A stretch of DNA of 64,000 nt from JAHRAW01 sp965249835 (lineage in GTDB: Bacteria > Pseudomonadota > Gammaproteobacteria > Arenicellales > Poriferihabitantaceae). The position numbers and the translations under genes were made by a program. The notes beneath the pieces are model-generated. The model did not search any database. It saw only the letters and a list, made by a program, of their open reading frames with translations, and was not told where the DNA came from. Where the stretch lies: positions 1-64,000 of the forward strand of contig CBDFMY010000004.1 of assembly GCA_965249835.1 (NCBI GenBank), given 5' to 3'. The stretch's first letter is position 1. The number at the start of each line of letters is the position of its first letter. Below are positions 1-8,593 of the stretch, one piece after another.

Positions 1-1
1 C

Positions 2-400
2 GACGGCAAAATATTTCTGTTGTTCATGGTGGCGTTCGCCATCATGGTAATTTCCGCGCGCACCGGCGCCACCGGCACGCAACTATCCAAAATACACGCG
101 GCACATTCGCTGGGTGCCAGCAAAAAACAAATCGTCTGGCAAGTCATCCTACCCAACTCCCTGCCGGAAATTTTAACCGGCATCCGTATCGCCATCGGCG
201 TGTGCTGGGGCACGCTGGTTGCGGCGGAAATGCTGGCCGGCACAACCGGCATCGGCTTCGTAGAAAATGTCGCACGCAAACAATCCGACTACGAAATCAT
301 CTGGATGACCATTTTGCTTCTGGGCCTGCTTGGCTTAATGTTTGATTTGGTCATGCGGCGCATTATCCATCGTTCCATTCCCTGGCGCGGCAAAGGCTGA
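2..400 (+). CDS. ABC transporter permease, TauC/SsuC-like (3' part)
   Basis: The C-terminal ~132 residues of an inner-membrane permease; the 5' part lies before the window and the frame is open from base 2. The cytoplasmic coupling loop that contacts the ATPase is visible in the segment AHSLGASKKQIVWQVILP, followed by LPEILTGIRIAIGVCWGTLV. This is the typical layout of taurine/sulfonate/nitrate/pyrimidine permeases (BPD_transp_1 family). Hydrophobic helices follow, and the protein ends in a short basic tail. The substrate cannot be told from this fragment; partner ATPase and binding protein are presumably to the left. Dispersed repeats begin about 30 bp after the stop. Confidence 0.85.
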   Translation, partial: DGKIFLLFMVAFAIMVISARTGATGTQLSKIHAAHSLGASKKQIVWQVILPNSLPEILTGIRIAIGVCWGTLVAAEMLAGTTGIGFVENVARKQSDYEIIWMTILLLGLLGLMFDLVMRRIIHRSIPWRGKG

Positions 401-430
401 TTCCACGCTTATCTATTTTGCGCTTGCCTT

Positions 431-577
431 TTGCGCGTATCATCCTTGATACGCGCCCTTCGGGCTCGCTTCGCTCGCGCCAATCAATTCATGGCGCTCC
501 CGGCGATTTTTTCGTCGCCATGGTTTATTACGCCGTATAGTGTTGCGCATCGTCGCTCGGTCGATTACATACTTAAT
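431..577. repeat. Dispersed repeat families A and B (B interrupted by IS5)
   Basis: Family A (about 431-515) contains nested hairpins: GCGCGTATCA with TGATACGCGC, then CCCTTCGGG and TCGCTTCGCTCGC, ending near a GGCGCTCCCGGCG motif. Its right part runs into family B in reverse orientation, which stops at TTAAT (573-577), where the IS element starts. The continuation of family B is found after the IS at 1846. Confidence 0.85.
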
Positions 578-1845
578 GAGACCTTTGCATAAATCAAGCC
601 TAAATCATACTTAATCTGGTAAAATCAAAGCCCTCTAAACAACCACCAAAACCAACTCAAAATGTCCTGGAAACAAACCGCCCAACACTCAATGGCAGAC
701 ATGCTTGTGGTCGAGCATAAATCCCTGAGCGAACTTGACGATGTGCACAGCATCATTAACTGGAAAGAGATAGAGACCACCCTGTCCAATCTATACTCAT
801 CTAAAAGAGGCGTGCCTGCCTACCCGCCGCTGATGATGTTCAAGATCCTAATCCTGCAAGCGTGGTATAACCTAAGCGATGAAGCATTGGAAAAACAAAT
901 TGCCAGGGATTTGATGTTCAGGCGCTTTATTGACTTAAGTTTGAGTGAAGCGGTGCCAGACCACACGACCATCTGGCGTTTCAGAAACCTGCTGAACACT
1001 GAGAACCTTTTAGAGCCGCTATTAGAGCAAATTAACACGCACCTGGAGCAAAACAGCATTATCGTCTCAGTCGGTTCAATCAACCTCATTGATGCCACGG
1101 TGATAAAAGCCAAGCAATCACGCAAACGCAAGGGCAAGGATGGCAATAACACGCAAGACCCGGAGGCCGGTTACAACGTCAAGGTCGCCGCTGATGGCAA
1201 GCGCAAAACCACCTACGGCTTCAAGATGCACGCCAATACGGATGGACATGGTTTTGTCAAGAAGATGACTTACACGCCAGGCAATGTGCATGACTCACAA
1301 GAGATGGACAAACTGCTAGTCAAAACCCATGGGCAAGTTTACGCGGACAGCGCATATGCCAATCAGGAAAACGACCAGAAACTGGGCCGGCAAAACAATA
1401 AAGTTCTGCACCGGGCTTATAGAAACAAACCGTTAACCGACCAACAAAAACAGCAAAACAGGCAACGTTCAGGCATCCGTTATATCGTCGAGCGCACCTT
1501 TGGGCTATTAAAACAACATCACGGATTAGGTCGGGCAAGATACCTTGGGCTGGAAAGAAACAAAAGCAGAGCGCAACTGATTGCGATGACTCATAATCTT
1601 AAAACCGGGATGAATATTTTCAAGCAAATGCGAAGTTCACCGGCGTGTTGCGTCTAAAAGGCGGGGGGGGAAGGCAAAACAGCAAACCCAACCAACCAAA
1701 GCTAAGTAAATCGGGTTGGTTTGTGAGAGTTTTTCAAGAAAAACGAGGCTTTTTGGAAATATCTTTAGGGTGTTAACGAGTCAAGACCCTGAAAAATGTC
1801 AGAAGTGAGATTATGAGAAATGATTATGGATTATGCAAAAGTCTC
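578..1845 (+). mobile_element. IS5-family insertion sequence, copy 1 (complete)
   Basis: A 1268-bp element with imperfect inverted ends: GAGACCTTTGCATAAATC on the left and, read inward from the right, GAGACTTTTGCATAATCC. It is flanked by TTAAT on both sides (573-577 and 1846-1850). Uninterrupted copies of the same dispersed repeat read CATACTTAATGTATTG, so the empty site is known and the duplicated target is TTAAT (or TTAA if the left end includes one more T). The single transposase gene fills the element. A near-identical copy lies at 50251-51515 in the opposite orientation. Confidence 0.92.
662..1657 (+). CDS. IS5-family transposase (copy 1)
   Basis: Full-length 331-residue DDE transposase. 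The N-terminal DUF772-type domain (about 30-130) includes GVPAYPPLMMFKILILQAWYN and the VPDHTTIWRFRN segment. The catalytic DDE_Tnp_1 domain follows with IDATVIKAK (first Asp near 144), YADSAYAN (second Asp near 230) and the YIVERTFGLLKQHHGL segment carrying the catalytic Glu of the Y-(2)-R-(3)-E-(6)-K signature. It is intact, so the element may be active. It differs from copy 2 at only about six residues, which suggests recent duplication. Confidence 0.93.
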   Translation: MSWKQTAQHSMADMLVVEHKSLSELDDVHSIINWKEIETTLSNLYSSKRGVPAYPPLMMFKILILQAWYNLSDEALEKQIARDLMFRRFIDLSLSEAVPDHTTIWRFRNLLNTENLLEPLLEQINTHLEQNSIIVSVGSINLIDATVIKAKQSRKRKGKDGNNTQDPEAGYNVKVAADGKRKTTYGFKMHANTDGHGFVKKMTYTPGNVHDSQEMDKLLVKTHGQVYADSAYANQENDQKLGRQNNKVLHRAYRNKPLTDQQKQQNRQRSGIRYIVERTFGLLKQHHGLGRARYLGLERNKSRAQLIAMTHNLKTGMNIFKQMRSSPACCV

Positions 1846-1929
1846 TTAATGTATTGCTCACTCCCTCGCTCCTCGCGCGCCTTGCCTGACAACGAAAATG
1901 CGGCGCGCAATGTTTGTTCGTAATTAATG

Positions 1930-1953
1930 AGTCTGGTGAAACCGGACTTTTTT
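1930..1953 (+). terminator. Intrinsic terminator-like hairpin in repeat
   Basis: AGTCTGG and CCGGACT pair around a TGAAA loop and are followed by six T residues. It lies 273 bp downstream of the IS5 transposase stop, in the correct orientation to end transcripts leaving the element. The same hairpin with small variations recurs in other repeat clusters of the window. Confidence 0.6.
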
Positions 1954-2378
1954 CTAGTTTACTTTTGGCGTCTCAAAAAAATCATTCCCGTTCGATTCGC
2001 CATTGTCGCCCCAACTCGTCATTGCCCGGCCTATATTATTGTTGGCCGGGCGATCCAGTTTATCGCCAGGGATGGCGGGTAGTTCGGCGGAGCAGGACGC
2101 GAGAGCCGAACAACACGCTTCCTGCCTCGTCATTCCTGCATAGAATATCGCGGCTTCGCCGCGTCTGGATTCCCGCCTGCCGGCGAGAATGACGGCAGGG
2201 AGGGCGATGGTCATTACCAGCGGCGTTAGCCGCTATCATTATGTCGGCTTCCTTTTTTCGTCATGCCACGAATCCAGAATGTTTCTGGCATTATTCAATG
2301 TATTGCTCTCTCCCTCGCTCCTTGCACGCCTCGCCTGACAACGAAAATACGGCGCGCAATGTTTGTTCGTAATTAATG

Positions 2379-2401
2379 AGTCTGGTGAAACCGGGCTTTT
2401 T
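2379..2401 (+). terminator. Second terminator-like hairpin of the same family
   Basis: AGTCTGG, loop TGAAA, CCGGGCT, then a run of T. It is a near copy of the hairpin at 1930-1953, in the same orientation, and again follows a family B repeat piece. Confidence 0.5.
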
Positions 2402-2703
2402 CGGTTTACTTTTGGCTTCTCAACGCGCTTTTGTCTTTTCAATTTACTATTGCCCTATCATTTCGTCATTCTCGCCGCTCCTGTTTCGTCATTTCCGCCG
2501 TAGGCGGATGTGACGAATAAATGGAGCGAAGCGGGAATCCAGTTAAAAAACTAAGCGGCGTTAGCCGCTATCATGTCGGCGGCGAAGCCGCCGGTTTTTC
2601 GAGCCAGAATAACGAGACGAAAAGCGTATTGTCCATCTCTGCCGGACTATTAGTGTCGTCACGCGTAGCGTGACTCATTTGCTTTGATGCCGCGCAACTC
2701 GCG

Positions 2704-3585
2704 TCAATTTCGCACCCGGTCGATCTGTTCGCACAGTCCGCGGATGCCGAGAATCATGCGTGCGGTGTGGCGGTGCATCACATTGCCGTCGATGAATATA
2801 AAACCGTTGCGCGCGACCGCGCTCAGCGAGGCCCATTTTTTCCACATCGACACGTCGCCGCGTCCGAAAATGATGATATCGGGGTCGGCTTGAAGTACCG
2901 CTTCAACGCTGACTCGCGGCGCGATGATGGAAAGATCGGCGAACACATTGCGTGCGCCACATAATTCCAACGCCCGGCTGAGGTAGTGCTCGCCGTTCAA
3001 GGTAATCAGCGGCTCGTGCCAGATCTGATAGAAAACCGTTAGCACGGATTTTTCGCTGAATCGCGCGCGCACCTGCGCCAACTCGGTGCGCAATTTCGCC
3101 GGCAACGAACCCATGCGTGTGTGCGAGCCGGCAAGCAACGCCAACTCTTCGATGTTTTCGATGATGTCCTCAAAGGTTCGCGGCTCGGAGTAATACACCG
3201 GCATACCGAGTTCCTCAATTTTTTTGATGGACTCTTTGTTACCCGCGGTCTGCCATGCCACCACCAGATCGGGCGCAAGGGCGATGACCGCTTCCAGACT
3301 AATCTGCGCGTAGCCATTGCCCACGGATCGGATGCGCCGCGCCTGCGGCGGGTAATCGCTGAACTCCACCACCCCCGCCACTTGCTCCCCGGCACCCGCG
3401 GAAAATAAGTTCTCGGTGATGTGCGGTCCCAGGCTGAGAATGCGCATCGCCGGAGCCGGCAGGGTGACGGTGCGATTGAAGTCATCAATGACGGTGATTT
3501 GTGCGTTGGCGAAAGACCAACACACCAAAGTCGCACATGACAAAAAACGCAGCAAAAAATGCAACGCCGTTCGCGGGAAAATCAT
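2704..3585 (-). CDS. btuF: Cobalamin ABC transporter periplasmic binding protein BtuF-like
   Basis: Periplasmic binding protein of the BtuF/FepB class (Peripla_BP_2), expected to deliver vitamin B12 to BtuCD. Residues 1-28 form a signal peptide (hydrophobic LLRFLSCATLVCWSFANA). Family features visible are VTLPAPAMRILSLGPHITE at the start of lobe 1, a GVVEFSDYPP loop, the ALAPDLVVAW strand with a long connecting helix, and lobe 2 with GRGDVSMWKKW. It follows btuB directly: the btuB TGA is followed by an in-frame GTG at 3591 and then ATG at 3585. ATG is chosen because it begins a good signal peptide, but the GTG is possible. The pairing with btuB under a cobalamin riboswitch supports B12 as substrate. 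btuCD are not in the window. Confidence 0.88.
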   Translation of the reverse strand: MIFPRTALHFLLRFLSCATLVCWSFANAQITVIDDFNRTVTLPAPAMRILSLGPHITENLFSAGAGEQVAGVVEFSDYPPQARRIRSVGNGYAQISLEAVIALAPDLVVAWQTAGNKESIKKIEELGMPVYYSEPRTFEDIIENIEELALLAGSHTRMGSLPAKLRTELAQVRARFSEKSVLTVFYQIWHEPLITLNGEHYLSRALELCGARNVFADLSIIAPRVSVEAVLQADPDIIIFGRGDVSMWKKWASLSAVARNGFIFIDGNVMHRHTARMILGIRGLCEQIDRVRN

Positions 3586-3591
3586 TGGCAC

Positions 3592-5517
3592 TCAGTCGGG
3601 AACATAACGCAGCGTTGCCATCAAATTGGTGCCATCCTGCGGGTAGAAGGCGGCGGTTTCAAAATCGGTGTCGGTGACATTATTGATTTTGATTTCCGCG
3701 TCCCAGTTTTTATGCCACCGCGCCTCGGCGCGCAAATTCAAAGTAGCGAAGCCGTCTATGTCGGCATTACCGGTATCTTTGCTATCGCTTTGCGAATACA
3801 GGTTTGCGCCGATACGATATTTTCCGAAGCGATGACTGACATCCAAATCCAGTTTTCGGTTCGGACGTTTGAGCAAGTCCGCTTTGGTTTCGGCGTTGAT
3901 GGATTTTTGAAAGGTCGCGCTCGCGGAAAGATCCCATGCGCCGGCGCGCAAGTCGCCGGAGATTTCTACGCCGGTGATTTCGGCTTTGACGATGTTGATA
4001 CTTTTACCCACGGGGAGCATTGCATTGGGCTTGTTAAAGCATTTCACTTTCCTGTATTCAACTTCACGATCGTAGGCAATCAAATCTTTGATTTCTGTTC
4101 TAAATAGATTGATCGCCATCCTGCTATTCAGTCCGGTTTGTGCCATGCCCAGATTGAAACTTTTGGATTGTTCCGGGTCAAGATTTGGATTGTTGGAAGA
4201 AATAGAAGCGTTTTCTGGGTCATACATGTCCCTGCCGCAGTAAATGGATTCCGGATAATACAAATCATCAAAAGTCGGTGCGGCGAATGCGGTGCCGTAG
4301 GACGCGGTGATGCGCGCACCGTCATCCAAATTCCGACCCCAGGCGATGCCGCCGGTCATGTGATTACCGAATTGCTGGTTGTCATCATTGCGCAACGACA
4401 ATTCCAAATCGTTGGCGCGAACTTCGGTTCGCCACAACGCGAACACGCCGATGTTATCGCGCCTGTCCTCGTCATATTTCGTGTCGCTATCGATCGCATC
4501 GTTGAGATAATCGGTGCCGACAATCAAGCGGCTACGGTCGCTGATGACCACATCGCCTTGCCAACGAATCTGGTCGCGTGTGGTGTCAAAAGTTGAAGCG
4601 GGTGTGCCGTCCTTGAAATTATCGGATTGGTCTTGCGAACGCGCCAGCGATAACGATGATTGAAGTTTTTCATTTCCTCGGAAAGTTAATTTCACGCCGG
4701 CGATGCGGGTCACGGTTTCCGATTCATTTTGATAACTACCATCAAACTCCGTTTCACTTTCTGATTCCAGGAAGTTGCCTTCAATGGAAACCGCATCCGA
4801 CAACACCACGCCGCCGCGCAACGAAGTGGAAATATTTTTATAGCCGTCGTCGTCAGTTTCATCATCAACACCGCAACCGGCAGCACCACTACAAGCATCA
4901 TAACCATCGGTGGTCTCGGTCGAGATGCCGAGGTTAAACCACGCAGCGCGCTCGCCGTGACTTACGCCGAAGTTGGTTTTGCGCGCATCGTGGCTGCCGG
5001 CGCTTACCGAAAACTGCGCACGACTGCCACGACCTTTGCGCGTGAAAATTTGTATCACCCCGCCGATGGCTTCGGAGCCGTATAAACTGGAACGTGGCCC
5101 GCGCACCACTTCGATTTTTTCTATTTGATCGAGCGGCAGATGTTCAAATGGCGTGGTGCCGCTGGTGGCGTTGCCGACTTTCACGCCGTCGATCAACACC
5201 AGCACATGGTTGGATTCGGTGCCGCGCAAAAACACGCTGGTTTGTTTACCAACGCCGCCGCTGTTGCCGAGCGTAATCCCCGGCACCGTGCGCAACACCT
5301 CCTCCACCGTGCTAACTTGTTTTTGCTCGATGTCCTGACGCGTGATTACCGTGACCGGTGCCAGCGTTTCATCCACGGTTTCGGCGAAACGCGAAGCGGT
5401 GATGAGAATGGTAAGGGGATTGTCGTCGGCTGAGACAACCGAAGACCAAGCAAAGAAGAAAGATACAATCAATACAACCAGTGCATCGGCGCAAGCCGAC
5501 CAAATAGACGTTTTCAT
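3592..5517 (-). CDS. btuB: TonB-dependent vitamin B12 outer-membrane receptor BtuB
   Basis: Outer-membrane 22-strand barrel receptor importing cobalamin with energy from TonB. The ATG at 5517 is preceded by GGAG at 6-7 nt and starts a signal peptide, so it is preferred over an in-frame GTG 18 nt upstream. After the signal comes a TonB-box-like stretch (NPLTILITASR). The plug domain shows VLRTVPGI, SVFLRGTESNHVLVLIDGVK and the classic IEVVRGPRSSLYGSEAIGGVI signature. The barrel ends with LMATLRYVPD, an outer-membrane C-terminal strand. At 641 residues it is typical for BtuB. It is first gene of a two-gene operon with btuF, behind a cobalamin riboswitch. Confidence 0.95.
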   Translation of the reverse strand: MKTSIWSACADALVVLIVSFFFAWSSVVSADDNPLTILITASRFAETVDETLAPVTVITRQDIEQKQVSTVEEVLRTVPGITLGNSGGVGKQTSVFLRGTESNHVLVLIDGVKVGNATSGTTPFEHLPLDQIEKIEVVRGPRSSLYGSEAIGGVIQIFTRKGRGSRAQFSVSAGSHDARKTNFGVSHGERAAWFNLGISTETTDGYDACSGAAGCGVDDETDDDGYKNISTSLRGGVVLSDAVSIEGNFLESESETEFDGSYQNESETVTRIAGVKLTFRGNEKLQSSLSLARSQDQSDNFKDGTPASTFDTTRDQIRWQGDVVISDRSRLIVGTDYLNDAIDSDTKYDEDRRDNIGVFALWRTEVRANDLELSLRNDDNQQFGNHMTGGIAWGRNLDDGARITASYGTAFAAPTFDDLYYPESIYCGRDMYDPENASISSNNPNLDPEQSKSFNLGMAQTGLNSRMAINLFRTEIKDLIAYDREVEYRKVKCFNKPNAMLPVGKSINIVKAEITGVEISGDLRAGAWDLSASATFQKSINAETKADLLKRPNRKLDLDVSHRFGKYRIGANLYSQSDSKDTGNADIDGFATLNLRAEARWHKNWDAEIKINNVTDTDFETAAFYPQDGTNLMATLRYVPD

Positions 5518-5582
5518 TTTCAACTCCACGCGCACCCGCGCACAATAGAGTCAAGCGGCCCACCCTACGGGTCGCACGAAAT

Positions 5583-5757
5583 TTCAGGCCGGTCTCCGGA
5601 CTCATGAGCGGTATCGCTTGTTTGCGCCTTCCCATATCCGAAGATACAGTGGCGCGTGCAAACAGCGTCTCATTTACCGTTGCGGGGGCAGTGCCGGGTT
5701 TGCGCGCTTTGCTTTACCTTGTTTTGCGCCACGCACCGGCTTCCCGTTTCACTCCCA
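5583..5757 (-). promoter_or_regulatory. Cobalamin (AdoCbl) riboswitch upstream of btuB
   Basis: Read on the minus strand, the leader contains the conserved elements of the B12 riboswitch in order: GGGAAGCCGGTG at the 5' end, GCACTGCCCCCGCAACGGT, the B12-box-like GCGCCACTGTATC, GGGAAGGCGC, and the closing GAGTCCGGAGACCGGCCTGA. It ends about 65 nt before the btuB ATG. B12 binding is expected to shut off btuB-btuF by hiding the ribosome binding site or by terminating transcription; the sequence does not decide which. Confidence 0.95.
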
Positions 5758-5859
5758 AAAGGGAACACCTGAACTCAAGTGCGTTGTCCGCCTCTCGGCG
5801 ACAACCCACGGATTTGACTATGGCTTGCAGAGTGTGTCAAGTCTGTTTGCTCCAATTCG

Positions 5860-5965
5860 CGGCATCAAAGCGGCACGTTTTAGTGTCACGCTACGCGTGA
5901 CGAAGCGCAACGAAGCATGGCGGCGCCATAATAAAATGGGCAAGCGCAAGGCGAGAATGATAAGA
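5860..5965 (+). repeat. Right half of a family B repeat
   Basis: Contains GTCACGCTACGCGTGAC (a palindrome common in the repeat clusters), then GAAGCGCAACGAAGCATGGCG and CATAATAAAATGGGCAAGCGCAA, as in family B copies near 17.65 and 23.05 kb. It lies in the leader of cysG. Confidence 0.7.
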
Positions 5966-5977
5966 TAACCAACCCAA

Positions 5978-7390
5978 ATGAAACACCTGCCCCTACATCA
6001 TAACTTCATCGGCCGGCGGTGCCTGATCATCGGTGGCGGGGCTGTTGCCGCCAAACGTGCGCAACGAGTTATGGATGCCGGCGGACGGGTCGACTTAATC
6101 GCCACCGAAGTTGGCGACGACTTCAATCATCGCCTCATCAATAGAATTACCGCGGGCGGCGGCGCGGTGACACTTCGTCCCTTCGCGTCGGGAGACATCG
6201 GCGATGGCTACGAGTTGGTGGTGGCGGCAACGGACGACCACGAAGTGAATCGGCAAATCGCCGCCGAGGCAAAAGAAAAGAAAGTTCCGGTGAACGTGGC
6301 AAGCGATATATCGTTGTGCGATGTGGTGTTTCCGCTGACCATTGACCGCGACCCGCTCACCATCACCGTGGCGAGCGGTGCCGCTTCGCCGACCTTGACC
6401 CGCTTGCTCGGCAATCGAATTAACTCGCTGGTTCCGGACGGCTATGGTGAACTCGCGCGGCTGGTCGGGCGGTTTCGCAAACAGGCGCAGGAAAAAATTC
6501 CGGATACCAACCTGCGCATTCGTTTTTGGGAAAACATCCTGCAAGGCGTGGTCGCGGAAAGTGTTTTCTCCGGCAAGATGGCGGAAGCATCAAAGTTGTT
6601 GGAGCGGGCGTTGGAATCCGCCGCGAAATCGGTTGGAGCGACTGAGGAAGTCGGCGAGGTGTATTTGATCGGTGCCGGTCCCGGCGACCCGGATCTTTTG
6701 ACTTTGCGCGCACACCGATTGCTGCAACAAGCCGATGTAGTGTTATACGATCGATTGGTCTCCGCGGAAATACTGGCGCGACTCGACGCCGACACCGAAC
6801 AGATTTATGTCGGCAAACAACGCGGCGACATGACAATGCCGCAACGCAACATCAACCGGATGTTGATCGACTACGCACGTCGGGGTCGGCGCGTGGCGCG
6901 ACTCAAGGGCGGCGACCCGTTTATTTTTGGTCGCGGCGGCGAGGAGATCGCGCAACTGGCGAACGAGGGAATTCCGTTTCAGGTGATTCCCGGAATCACC
7001 GCCGCCAGCGGCTGCGCCAGTTACGCCGGCATCCCGCTGACCCACCGCGACCACGCGCAATCGGTGCGCTTCGTCACCGGCCAACTGCAGGACGGTAGCG
7101 TCAACCTTGACTGGAAATCACTGGTGGCGCCCGGGCAGACCCTGGTGTTTTACATGAGCCTGAACGGCCTGCCGATGATCTGCGAAAACTTGCTCGCGTT
7201 CGGGCTGGAAGCGCGTCTGCCGGTCGCGCTCATTGAAAAAGGAACCACCTTGCAACAGAAAGTGTATGTCAGCACTCTGGGCGAAATGCAGGATGTGCTG
7301 GCGCGCAACGAGATTCACGCGCCGACCATTTTTATCGTCGGCGAAGTGGTGTCGTTGCATCACACGCTTGATTGGTTTAAAACGCCATGA
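5978..7390 (+). CDS. cysG: Siroheme synthase CysG (trifunctional)
   Basis: 470-residue fusion that makes siroheme from uroporphyrinogen III. The N-terminal precorrin-2 dehydrogenase/ferrochelatase half has a Rossmann fold (IIGGGAVAAKRAQ, about 17-29), AATDD (83-87), NVASD (106-110) and VASGAASPTLTR (131-142). The C-terminal SUMT methyltransferase half begins at VYLIGAGPGDPDLLTLRA (about 228-245) and carries RLKGGDPFIFGRGGEE (308-323) and the PGITAASGCASYAGIPLTHR block. Length and domain order match the enterobacterial-type CysG. Siroheme serves sulfite and nitrite reductases, neither of which is in the window. It appears monocistronic. Confidence 0.96.
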   Translation: MKHLPLHHNFIGRRCLIIGGGAVAAKRAQRVMDAGGRVDLIATEVGDDFNHRLINRITAGGGAVTLRPFASGDIGDGYELVVAATDDHEVNRQIAAEAKEKKVPVNVASDISLCDVVFPLTIDRDPLTITVASGAASPTLTRLLGNRINSLVPDGYGELARLVGRFRKQAQEKIPDTNLRIRFWENILQGVVAESVFSGKMAEASKLLERALESAAKSVGATEEVGEVYLIGAGPGDPDLLTLRAHRLLQQADVVLYDRLVSAEILARLDADTEQIYVGKQRGDMTMPQRNINRMLIDYARRGRRVARLKGGDPFIFGRGGEEIAQLANEGIPFQVIPGITAASGCASYAGIPLTHRDHAQSVRFVTGQLQDGSVNLDWKSLVAPGQTLVFYMSLNGLPMICENLLAFGLEARLPVALIEKGTTLQQKVYVSTLGEMQDVLARNEIHAPTIFIVGEVVSLHHTLDWFKTP

Positions 7391-7477
7391 TATTGTTGTG
7401 AGATAAGCCGCTGGTTTTTTTGGTAACCCACCCCCGGCTTTACAAACATCAGCATAACCAGACAAAGAGGTTGCAAG

Positions 7478-8593
7478 TTGAGCAAGAAACTAACAGTAAC
7501 AGATAACGATGTCATCGGTTCCGGGTACAGAATCTACCATGGAGATTGTGTGGAGATATTAAAAAAAATACCGGAAAAATCAGCAACCTTGATTTTTGCC
7601 GACCCGCCCTACAATCTGCAACTTAAACAGGAATTGTATCGCCCGAATCAAACAAAAGTGGATGGCGTTGATGATGATTGGGATAAATTTTTATCCGTTT
7701 CCGACTACGACGCATTTACCACAGACTGGCTTGTTGCTTGTCGCCGTGTGCTAGCTGATGATGGAACTATTTGGGTAATTGGTTCTTACCACAATATTTT
7801 CAGAGTGGGGAAAATCATGATGGACTTGGGGTTCTGGATTCTGAACGATGTTCAATGGTATAAAACAAATCCAATGCCTAATTTTAGAGGTGTAAGATTC
7901 ACCAATGCAACAGAAACACTCATATGGGCGAAAAAATCAGAAAAACAAAAAAAGTATACTTTTAACCATCAAGTAATGAAGCAGTTGAACGGCGGCAAAC
8001 AAATGACATCAGTTTGGCAAATACCGCTTTGCACAGGCAATGAGAGAATAAAGGATGAAAGTGGGAAAAAAGCCCATTCAACACAAAAGCCGGAAGAATT
8101 ATTGAAACGAGTTATTTTATCCAGTAGCAGCGAAAGAGATTTAGTGTTAGACCCGTTTTCAGGAAGTGGCACTACTTGCGCTGTTGCCAGGAAATTAAAT
8201 AGAAAAAGCGTAGGCATAGAAAAAGAGATTAAATATATTGAAATTTCAAAAAAAAGAATTGAGAGCATAGACAAAAATATTTTCAAATATTTAAGAATAG
8301 TTGAACCGGAAAAGAAAAAAGAGAATCGGGTGAGTATGGCGCAGTTAGTGCAATCTAATTACATAAAAGAAAGTCAAACTATTTATACCAAAAACAAAAA
8401 ACATTCTGCTGTTGTTCTGGCAGATGGGAGCATAAAAAATACTGTGGGGACAGGGTCGATACATAAAGTAGGTGCCATCATAAAGAAAGCTACAAGTTGT
8501 AATGGTTGGATGCTATGGCATTACGAAGAATCGGGAAAATTAAAATCAATAGATGAGCAACGCAAGAGTTACAGAGAAAATCATGGAATATAG
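7478..8593 (+). CDS. DNA adenine-N6 methyltransferase, CcrM/M.HinfI-like
   Basis: Beta-class adenine methyltransferase: catalytic DPPYN (residues 42-46) precedes the AdoMet-binding DPFSGSGTT (225-233). The segment between (TIWVIGSYHNIFRVGKIM, WYKTNPMPNFRGVRFTNATE) and the AHSTQKPEELLKR block are characteristic of M.HinfI and CcrM, which modify GANTC. The C-terminal ~85 residues (from about 285) look like the RAMA domain of these enzymes. The start is TTG at 7478, supported by GAGG seven bases upstream. It overlaps the downstream nuclease gene, forming a type II restriction-modification pair. Both genes are clearly more AT-rich than their neighbours, a sign of horizontal transfer. GANTC specificity is inferred from family only. 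Confidence 0.9.
   Translation: MSKKLTVTDNDVIGSGYRIYHGDCVEILKKIPEKSATLIFADPPYNLQLKQELYRPNQTKVDGVDDDWDKFLSVSDYDAFTTDWLVACRRVLADDGTIWVIGSYHNIFRVGKIMMDLGFWILNDVQWYKTNPMPNFRGVRFTNATETLIWAKKSEKQKKYTFNHQVMKQLNGGKQMTSVWQIPLCTGNERIKDESGKKAHSTQKPEELLKRVILSSSSERDLVLDPFSGSGTTCAVARKLNRKSVGIEKEIKYIEISKKRIESIDKNIFKYLRIVEPEKKKENRVSMAQLVQSNYIKESQTIYTKNKKHSAVVLADGSIKNTVGTGSIHKVGAIIKKATSCNGWMLWHYEESGKLKSIDEQRKSYRENHGI

Larger units (their letters stand above)
1846..2690. repeat. Mosaic of dispersed repeats, no gene seen
   Basis: This 0.8-kb stretch is made of repeat modules: the second half of the family B copy split by the IS (1846-1905), a GCCCGGCC/GGCCGGGC hairpin near 2025-2055, a second family B piece (about 2296-2370), the AGCGGCGTTAGCCGCT and CGGCGGCGAAGCCGCCG hairpins (2216-2240 and 2553-2600), and GGCGAGAATGACG-type pieces. 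Short open frames here have no recognisable protein character and coincide with the repeats. Two terminator-like hairpins are listed separately. Confidence 0.75.

Noticed and set aside
1914..2442. Short open frames in the repeat cluster after IS5 copy 1
   Set aside because: They translate the dispersed repeats, and similar peptides recur at other clusters because the repeats do.
4128..5433. Several open frames of 60-180 codons antisense to btuB
   Set aside because: They follow the codon pattern of btuB in other frames and show no protein-family features. The same was found opposite sucA, sucB, lpd, algC and xdhB.
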